A stretch of 35,223 nt of DNA from Gemmatimonadota bacterium (GTDB lineage: Bacteria; Gemmatimonadota; Gemmatimonadetes; Gemmatimonadales; Gemmatimonadaceae): assembly GCA_947471365.1 (NCBI GenBank), contig CANIWQ010000019.1, positions 1 through 35,223 on the forward strand, written 5' to 3'. Position numbers and translations under genes: made by a program. Position 1 is the stretch's first letter, and each line of letters opens with the position of its first letter. This document shows, in pieces, positions 30,372-35,223 of this stretch. Below the pieces are notes generated by a model. That model was not told the origin of the DNA and made no database searches. It saw nothing but the letters and a program-made list of their open reading frames with translations.

Positions 30372-31483
30372 GCGCGCACCGAACGCCCCAGCGCCTTGGC
30401 CTTGCCTTCGAGCCCAGCGATGAGCGTGTCAAAACTCTTCTGAAATGAGGCGAGCCCTTCGGTCAGCAACTGATCGGTGACCGCGTTGAGATCGATCCCC
30501 AGCGCCGCAATGGCCGCCAACTGCGCGCGCGCCTCGGCCACATGGACGTCCACCGTGCGCGCGACCTTGCCGTGGTCACGAAATGCGTCGAGCGTGGCCG
30601 GCGGTAGCGTGTTCACGGTATCGGCGCCGATCAACGTCTCGACGTACTTCACGTCGGAGTATGCCGGGTTCTTGGTGCCCGTGCTCGCCCAGAGCGGGCG
30701 CTGCACCCGCGCGCCCTTGGCCGCGAGCGCGTCCCAACGCGGCCCAGCAAACCGCTCGCGGAACAGCGCGTAGGCCAACTTCGCATTGGCAATCGCGGCC
30801 GTGCCGAGCAACGCGGTGGCTGCGGGCGACCCCAGCTGTCCGAGGCGCTTGTCGATTTCGTTGTCCACGCGGCTCACAAAGAAACTCGCCACGCTCGCAA
30901 TCGACGACACATCACCACCCGCCGCGACGCGGTCTTCGAGTCCGCCAAGGTAGGCCTCGATCACACGGGCGTGGGCGTCCACGGCGAAGAGCAGCGTGAC
31001 GTTCACATTGATGCCATCGGCAATCAGGCGACGGAGGGCAATGCATCCCTCCGGCGTGCCCGGCACTTTGATCATGACGTTCGGCCGGGCGACGTTCGCC
31101 CAGAGGCGATGCGCTTCGGCGACCGTCGCCGCTGCATCATGTGCCGACGCCGGACTCACTTCAATCGAGACGTAGCCGTCGCCGCCCGACGTGGCGTCGT
31201 ACACGCCGCGAAAAATGTCGCAGGCGTTGCGCACATCATCTGTTTCGACGAGTTCAAAGAGCTCCCACGCCGTGGCACCCGCCGGCGCACTGGTGAGCTG
31301 CGCGTCGTACGCGGTGCCCTGCGCGAGCGCCTTCTCAAAAATCGTCGGGTTCGACGTCATGCCCGTGAGCGACTCCTCGCGAATGCGACGGACGAGCTCG
31401 CCGTTGTGCAGCATGGTGCGATCGATGTAGTCGAGCCAAGCGGACTGACCGGCGGCGAGCAGCGCATGCAATGGAGTGGGCAT
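30368..31483 (-). CDS. tal: Transaldolase
   Basis: A 371-residue pentose-phosphate enzyme moving a dihydroxyacetone unit between sugar phosphates. TSNPTIFEKAL, YVSIEVSP, NVMIKVPGTPEG (Schiff-base Lys139), INVNVTLLFAVDAH, ASFFVSRVDNEIDKRL and LWASTGTKNPAYSDV place it in the longer bacterial family often seen beside or fused to pgi. ATG 31483 is used; the longer frame would read back through the terminator at 31536-31569. No ribosome binding site is obvious. It is the first gene of a unit whose four genes overlap by four bases each: tal, pyk, MBL hydrolase, pgi. Confidence 0.95.
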   Translation of the reverse strand: MPTPLHALLAAGQSAWLDYIDRTMLHNGELVRRIREESLTGMTSNPTIFEKALAQGTAYDAQLTSAPAGATAWELFELVETDDVRNACDIFRGVYDATSGGDGYVSIEVSPASAHDAAATVAEAHRLWANVARPNVMIKVPGTPEGCIALRRLIADGINVNVTLLFAVDAHARVIEAYLGGLEDRVAAGGDVSSIASVASFFVSRVDNEIDKRLGQLGSPAATALLGTAAIANAKLAYALFRERFAGPRWDALAAKGARVQRPLWASTGTKNPAYSDVKYVETLIGADTVNTLPPATLDAFRDHGKVARTVDVHVAEARAQLAAIAALGIDLNAVTDQLLTEGLASFQKSFDTLIAGLEGKAKALGRSVRA

Positions 31484-31535
31484 CGGCGGAGAATGGCGGG
31501 AGTGGCACGGCAGGGTGAGCCAACCAGGGAAAGAT

Positions 31536-31569
31536 AACAAAACGGGCGGCGGATTCGCTCCGCCGCCCG
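31536..31569 (-). terminator. Terminator of the DUF2911 gene
   Basis: CGGGCGGCGGA (31543-31553) pairs with TCCGCCGCCCG (31559-31569) around TTCGC. On the - strand it is followed by TTTTGTTATCTTT. It lies about 40 bases after the DUF2911 stop and separates that gene from tal. Confidence 0.88.
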
Positions 31570-31609
31570 CCCGAGGCGCCCCCACCGGCGCGTCACATGG
31601 TTCGCCCTG

Positions 31610-32818
31610 TTACTTGGCCTTGACCTTCACGCCATATCCGGCTTTGTCCCAGTGCAGCATGAGCAGGTCGCCCTGGAAAAACACATGAAACCGCTCCTCC
31701 AGCTCGGCGAGCCCGCTGTGGTGCGCCAGCGGAATGCGGGCGAGGTCCTGTGACGGATCGTACCCCGTGCCCCAAAGCGGCGTGCCGCGCTCGTCCACGG
31801 TCTTTTTGCTGATCACGAGGAGCGACGTTCCCTTGGTGGGGAGGAGCCATACCGTGTAGGCACCCGCCGGCACGGTGGTGCCGCCAATGTCGATATCCTT
31901 ATCGGTTTTGAGCTGTGCGGCCGCGTTGGCACCAAAGCGCCACACCGTATCGAACGGCACGAGTGCACCCCAAATCTCGCGCCCGCGCTTCGCCGGGCGG
32001 CCGTAGTCGAGCGTCACCGTCGCGCCGCCGAGCGTGGCGCGCGCGGTGTCGCGCGTGGACGCCACGCCCACGCCCTGCCCCGCCGCATCGCGCGCCGCCC
32101 AACCCTTGGCGAGCGCGTCGGCGTCGATGTCACCCGCCGCCACGCCAATGAGTTTCTGCGTGGTGAGCGAGCCATCGCCGCGCACAATGCGTCCGTTCTT
32201 ATCGAGCTTGTATCCCGTGCGGAATCCTTGCTGCACCACTTCCACCGAATCCGCGCTCACCAGTACAAGATCGACGGTGCTCGGATTGTCCTGCGCCGAG
32301 GTGGCGGAGATAAGCTTGTAACTCGTGGCACCTGCCGCGCGGGCGGCCGCGATACCCATTTCGACCATCAGGTACGAGCCGCCGATACTCGGGAGCGTTC
32401 CCTTGGGCACGGCGTGATGGCGCGACACCGGCTGGCCATTTGCCGTCCACGACCGTGTGACACTATCCGACGCGAAGACGATGCGAATCCCCGTCGCCTG
32501 CACCCCCTGCGGCGAGTTCGGCGCGGGCGTGCCGTCGCCCCGATACGAGCCTTGCTCGTAGCTCGCCACGGTGCCGTCTGCATTCAGCGTGATGGCGTAC
32601 TTGAGCACGGACGTACTCGGGAGATGACTGACCACGGTGCCGTCGATCGTATTGCCCGTGCGGACAATCTTCTCGATACGCGACGTGTCGGCGCCCAGGC
32701 GCACTACAAACGCACGGGATTGCGCATGGACAGCGGTCGGCACGACGCTCAAGGCCAGGGCCACCAGCGCGGGCATCGCGAGCGAGCGCACGCGGTTCAA
32801 GCGGAGGACATGCACCAT
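31610..32818 (-). CDS. Secreted DUF2911-domain protein
   Basis: 402 residues. The Sec signal peptide ends in VPTAVHAQ. The N-terminal half (about 30-240) is a beta-rich domain I do not recognise (RAFVVRLGADTSRIEKIVRTG..., DGTVASYEQGSYRGDG). The C-terminal part (about 255-400) is DUF2911: ATLGGATVTLDYGRPAKRGR, LVPFDTVWRFGANAAA, VPAGAYTVWLLPTKG and the HVFFQGDLLMLHWD end. DUF2911 proteins are common in Bacteroidota and Gemmatimonadota and have no known role. CAGGAG precedes ATG 32818. It follows the GNAT gene by 36 bases on the same strand and may be co-transcribed with it. Confidence 0.9.
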   Translation of the reverse strand: MVHVLRLNRVRSLAMPALVALALSVVPTAVHAQSRAFVVRLGADTSRIEKIVRTGNTIDGTVVSHLPSTSVLKYAITLNADGTVASYEQGSYRGDGTPAPNSPQGVQATGIRIVFASDSVTRSWTANGQPVSRHHAVPKGTLPSIGGSYLMVEMGIAAARAAGATSYKLISATSAQDNPSTVDLVLVSADSVEVVQQGFRTGYKLDKNGRIVRGDGSLTTQKLIGVAAGDIDADALAKGWAARDAAGQGVGVASTRDTARATLGGATVTLDYGRPAKRGREIWGALVPFDTVWRFGANAAAQLKTDKDIDIGGTTVPAGAYTVWLLPTKGTSLLVISKKTVDERGTPLWGTGYDPSQDLARIPLAHHSGLAELEERFHVFFQGDLLMLHWDKAGYGVKVKAK

Positions 32819-32854
32819 CGAAACTCCTGCGAGTGGGGGGACGGCGTACGATCA

Positions 32855-33382
32855 CTACGGAAGGGTACGCGCCATGAGGGTGTCGAGTTCCATCTCGCCA
32901 CCAAAGAGAAACTCAATTCGGCCAGCCCGCGCGAAGCCCGCCTTTTCGTAAAAACGAATCGCGCGCGCATTGTCGCGCCACACACTGAGCCAGACGGCGT
33001 CGTGCCCGTTGGCCGTCGCGCGCGCGAGGGCGGTGTTCATCAGACGCATGGCCAGCCCAGCGCCGTGATGCGCCTCGCCCACATAGAAGCGCTCGACCTC
33101 CACGGGACGAGCGCCCACCACTTCGGGCGGCGTGTCGCTGCGGTGCATCACCACAAATCCTGCCATCGCGCCGTCGTCGGTGTAGACGCCGATCGACGTC
33201 CGACGCGCATCCAGCAGTTCCTGCCGCTGCGCGGCCTCACTGAAGGCGGCGCCGACGTGCCGATCGAGCCGAGCCGCCGGATAGTGCGGGCCGTAGGTGG
33301 CCACAAAAATGTCGCGGGCAAAGCGCGAATACACCGCCGCCTCGTCCGGGCCAATGTCCCGAAATTGGAATGCCTCTGTCAT
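32855..33382 (-). CDS. GNAT-family N-acetyltransferase
   Basis: A 175-residue acetyltransferase. The acetyl-CoA motif is VERFYVGEAHHGAGLAMRLMNTA, followed by DAVWLSVWRDNARAIRFYEKAGFARAGRIEF, typical of the RimI-like/SSAT group. The N-terminal RDIGPDEAAVYSRFARDIFVATYG is the usual helix region. The acceptor (amine, amino acid, protein end or antibiotic) cannot be told. ATG 33382 is used. The gene is divergent from the HAD phosphatase, with a hexamer microsatellite in the gap. Confidence 0.93.
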   Translation of the reverse strand: MTEAFQFRDIGPDEAAVYSRFARDIFVATYGPHYPAARLDRHVGAAFSEAAQRQELLDARRTSIGVYTDDGAMAGFVVMHRSDTPPEVVGARPVEVERFYVGEAHHGAGLAMRLMNTALARATANGHDAVWLSVWRDNARAIRFYEKAGFARAGRIEFLFGGEMELDTLMARTLP

Positions 33383-33453
33383 TGCGCCGAAAGGTAGTGC
33401 GATCGCGCCCGCGGTTCCTCCCCCCCAGCCACCACATCGGAACGCGCCACGCG

Positions 33454-33513
33454 GATGTCGATGTCGATGTCGATGTCGATGTCGATGTCGATGTCGATGT
33501 CGATGTCGATGTC
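33454..33513. repeat. Hexanucleotide microsatellite (GATGTC)x10
   Basis: Ten perfect tandem copies of GATGTC, 60 bases, followed by one degenerate unit (AATGTG). The tract lies in the 201-base divergent gap between the GNAT gene (-, start 33382) and the HAD phosphatase gene (+, start 33584). Copy-number change would shift promoter spacing in 6-base steps. Confidence 0.97.
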
Positions 33514-33583
33514 AATGTGAGACGCGGGCGATACCTTTCAGAGGCACCGCCCGTTCTTCCCACGCCAAACTCCCGGCTACGCT

Positions 33584-34246
33584 ATGACCCCGCGCTTTGC
33601 TTCGGTCATTCTGGATGTGGACTCGACCCTCTCGGGCATTGAAGGGATCGACTGGCTGGCCGCGCACCGGAGCGAGGCGCTGCGAGTGCGCGTGACCCAA
33701 CTCACCGACGACGCGATGTCGGGCCGCGTGACACTCGACAGCGTCTACCGCGAGCGACTCGATGCCGTGGCGCCGACGCTCGCGGAATGCCAGACACTGG
33801 GGCTCGCGTACCGCATGAAGGTGGCAGCTGGCGCCGCCGATACCGTGCGCGCCTTCCTCGACGCCGGCGTGCGTGTGGCGGTGGTGAGCGGCGGCCTGTA
33901 TGAAGCGATTCTCCCGCTCGCCGAATCGCTGGGCATTGACGAGGCCGACGTGCACGCCGTGCGCACCTTTCACGACGAGCGCGGCTACTACGACGGCTAC
34001 GACCTTCGGACGGCGCTGGCCACGGAAAGCGGAAAGGTGACGATGGCGCAACTCATTGCCCTCCCGCGACCCCTGCTCGCCGTGGGCGACGGTAGCACCG
34101 ATCTCGCCATGCGCACGGCGGGCGAAGCCGATGCCTTTGCCGCCTTCACCGGATTTATTACGCGTGACGCCGTCGTGGCGGGCGCCGATCACGTCGTGTC
34201 ATCATTCGCCGAACTGCGCGCCCTCGTTCTCGGCGACGCTAGCTGA
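33584..34246 (+). CDS. HAD-family phosphatase, phosphoserine phosphatase-like
   Basis: A 220-residue haloacid dehalogenase-type phosphatase. Motif I is ILDVDSTLSGIEGIDWLAA with nucleophile Asp11 and acid/base Asp13; motif II is AVVSGGLYEAI; the motif III lysine lies in ATESGKVTMAQ; motif IV is AVGDGSTDLAM. The small helical cap after motif I and the order of motifs match SerB, the last step of serine synthesis, but the family also holds phosphatases for other small phosphates, so SerB is only the best guess. ATG 33584 starts the fold; the ribosome binding site is weak. Its end overlaps the convergent SRPBCC gene by 8 bases. Confidence 0.88.
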   Translation: MTPRFASVILDVDSTLSGIEGIDWLAAHRSEALRVRVTQLTDDAMSGRVTLDSVYRERLDAVAPTLAECQTLGLAYRMKVAAGAADTVRAFLDAGVRVAVVSGGLYEAILPLAESLGIDEADVHAVRTFHDERGYYDGYDLRTALATESGKVTMAQLIALPRPLLAVGDGSTDLAMRTAGEADAFAAFTGFITRDAVVAGADHVVSSFAELRALVLGDAS

Positions 34247-34730
34247 AGCGGACCGGCGCAATCGTGGCGAGGTGCGCCCGAGCGCCGAGCAACAGTGACG
34301 CCACCGTCTCCTGACGGAAGGTGAAGATCCGTCGCAACTGCCGCCGCACAAGCGGATGCACCACGGCTGACAGCGGCCAAAGCGGCAACGCGTAGCGGAC
34401 CGTGTCATCAATCCGCACGCCGCCTGGAACCTCGGTCAACCGATGCGTGTGTACCCACTGCGCATACGGTCCCTTCAACTGCTCGTCCACAAACACGTCC
34501 GGCGGCTCCCACGCCGCAATGCGCGTACGCCAGCGCATCGGCACGCCGTGCAGCCGAATCGTGTAGTCAATCAGCGTGCCCTCGGCCATCGGCACCGGGG
34601 TCGGCGAGTCGATACGGAACGAAAGTTCAGGCGGCGTGACGCGACCGAGATTCTCGGCATTTGCAAAGAAGTCAAAGACTTCAGCGCGACCGAGCGGGAC
34701 GGTAATAGATGTGGACAAGATGCTTTCCAT
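34239..34730 (-). CDS. SRPBCC-family protein
   Basis: A 163-residue START/Bet v1-like (SRPBCC) protein. ITVPLGRAEVFDFFANAENLGRVTPPELSFRI at the start, IDYTIRLHGVPMRWRTRIAAWEPPDVFVDEQLKGPYAQWVHTH in the middle and VRIDDTVRYALPLWPL are typical of the 'cyclase-like' group found beside TIGR01777 epimerases and in light-regulated clusters. It probably binds a hydrophobic ligand. ATG 34730 is chosen: a -35/-10 pair (TGGACA, 17 bases, TATTGT) ends 7 bases before it, so the mRNA may be leaderless. The longer frame to 34868 would cross that promoter. It is divergent from the MerR regulator gene. Confidence 0.85.
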   Translation of the reverse strand: MESILSTSITVPLGRAEVFDFFANAENLGRVTPPELSFRIDSPTPVPMAEGTLIDYTIRLHGVPMRWRTRIAAWEPPDVFVDEQLKGPYAQWVHTHRLTEVPGGVRIDDTVRYALPLWPLSAVVHPLVRRQLRRIFTFRQETVASLLLGARAHLATIAPVRFS

Positions 34731-34802
34731 AATCTTGACAATATCTGCCGGGATTCCATTTGTCCAGCTTTCCCATTGCCAAATATTTGGACAATATGTA
34801 CA
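34712..34802. promoter_or_regulatory. Repeated TnnACA sites in the divergent promoter
   Basis: The core T-n-n-A-C-A occurs five times: TGGACA 34712-34717 (+), TTGACA 34735-34740 (+), TGGACA 34766-34761 (-), TGGACA 34788-34793 (+) and TGTACA 34797-34802 (+). TTGTCCA at 34760-34766 and TGGACAA at 34788-34794 form a perfect 7-base inverted repeat 21 bases apart. The sites overlap the -35 and -10 elements of both promoters, so they are good operator candidates for the MerR protein encoded next door. Confidence 0.5.
34738..34766 (-). promoter_or_regulatory. Promoter of the SRPBCC gene
   Basis: On the - strand TGGACA (34766-34761), a 17-base spacer and TATTGT (34743-34738) form a sigma-70-like pair (5/6 and 4/6 matches). 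The -10 ends 7 bases before ATG 34730, so transcription would start at or next to the start codon. Confidence 0.55.
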
Positions 34803-34804
34803 TT
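34776..34804 (+). promoter_or_regulatory. Promoter of the MerR regulator gene
   Basis: TTGCCA (34776-34781), 17 bases, TACATT (34799-34804): a plausible -35/-10 pair. Start near 34811; GGAG at 34829-34832 then serves ATG 34840. Confidence 0.5.
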
Positions 34805-34839
34805 TTCCGGACGCTCCGCCCCCCAATTGGAGACTACTT

Positions 34840-35223
34840 ATGATTTCGGAACTCCCCAGCACCGACACACTGCATCCAGTTCGTGCCGTGGTGGACCGTA
34901 CCGGATTGAGTCCTGATCTCCTGCGCGCGTGGGAGCGCCGCTACAACGCGGTGACTCCGTCGCGGTCATCGGGGCGGCAGCGACTCTACTCCGGTGCCGA
35001 CATCACCCGGCTCAATCTGTTGCGGAAGGCTGTGGACGCCGGATGGCCGATCAGCCACGTCTCGCCCTACACCACCCAAGCGCTGCAGGCGCTCGTTGAA
35101 AAAGAAACAAGAACGCTGAAGATGGCGAGCGACTTGAGCAACACCGCCCTCTCAACGTCATCGGGCGACTCCGTACTCGCGGTCGCGCTCCAGGCGGTCG
35201 AAAACTACGATGCCCGCGCGCTC
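34840..35223 (+). CDS. MerR-family regulator, possibly B12-binding (partial)
   Basis: The frame is open to the end of the window; 128 residues are present. Residues 12-75 are a MerR winged helix: PVRAVVDRTGLSPDLLRAWERRYNA, the SGRQRLYSGADITRLNLL turn and RKAVDAGWPISHV. A linker follows, then a helical start of a second domain (DSVLAVALQAVENYDARAL). This looks like the four-helix cap found before the cobalamin-binding domain in CarH/LitR-type light regulators, but the diagnostic B12 motif would lie beyond the window. GGAG stands 7 bases before ATG 34840. It is divergent from the SRPBCC gene, with shared repeats in the promoter. If the C-terminus is B12-binding it would be a light- or cobalamin-responsive repressor. 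Confidence 0.85.
   Translation, partial: MISELPSTDTLHPVRAVVDRTGLSPDLLRAWERRYNAVTPSRSSGRQRLYSGADITRLNLLRKAVDAGWPISHVSPYTTQALQALVEKETRTLKMASDLSNTALSTSSGDSVLAVALQAVENYDARAL

Noticed and set aside
33454-33513. CRISPR array
   Set aside because: The units are directly adjacent 6-mers with no spacers, so this is a microsatellite. The dnaX 9-mers at 15645-15689 are rejected for the same reason.

Overview
The window is a dense stretch of bacterial chromosome with high GC content, short gaps and many 1-4 nt stop/start overlaps. It carries housekeeping genes and shows no prophage, insertion sequence, CRISPR array or tRNA that I can recognise. The gene mix suggests a Gram-negative, diderm soil or water bacterium, most likely Gemmatimonadota. 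The clues are a MglA/MglB pair beside dnaX-ybaB-recR, a bacillithiol-type deacetylase, a Bacteroidota-like coiled-coil lipoprotein, a DUF2911 protein and Tat and Sec export signals. This placement is inferred from gene content, not from a database search.

Layout. 1-2981 (+): the end of one MacB/FtsX-type ABC permease and two complete ones. 3043-4088 (+): a small lipoprotein and a small secreted protein, closed by a strong terminator at 4135-4169. 4225-5434 (-): a RidA-family protein and a short-chain dehydrogenase. 5535-8551 (+): BshB1-like deacetylase, cysteine desulfurase and MnmA, the last two forming a tRNA 2-thiolation pair. 8575-10679 (-): grpE-dnaJ-small membrane protein, behind a perfect sigma-54 promoter consensus. 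10859-12935 (-): cinA and pgsA. 12954-16998 (-): dnaX-ybaB-recR-mglB-mglA.

17140-19568 (+): an aromatic amino acid operon (DAHP synthase, chorismate mutase, prephenate dehydrogenase). It is preceded by what looks like a complete ribosome-mediated attenuator: a promoter, a leader peptide with Tyr-Phe-Tyr-Tyr-Tyr-Tyr, an antiterminator pairing and a rho-independent terminator. This is the most interesting item in the window. 19586-19786: the SRP RNA gene (-) with its own terminator, and a + strand terminator over its promoter.

19797-25227 (-): a run of seven closely spaced genes: coiled-coil lipoprotein, YihY/BrkB membrane protein, threonine aldolase, rhodanese, thioesterase, an unknown protein and a Tat-exported HisC-like aminotransferase. 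25296-31483 (-): central carbon metabolism. Transaldolase, pyruvate kinase, an MBL-fold hydrolase and glucose-6-phosphate isomerase all overlap by 4 nt, and a long class II aldolase follows. 31610-33382 (-): a DUF2911 protein and a GNAT acetyltransferase. A ten-copy hexamer microsatellite (33454-33513) lies in the divergent gap before a HAD phosphatase (+). 34239-35223: an SRPBCC protein (-) divergent from a MerR-family regulator that runs off the window and may have a B12-binding, light-sensing type of C-terminus.

Functional themes: chaperones under possible sigma-54 control, thiol and sulfur chemistry, DNA replication/repair next to a polarity switch, aromatic amino acid synthesis regulated both by attenuation and by an allosteric domain, and a glycolysis/pentose phosphate operon containing an uncharacterised hydrolase.
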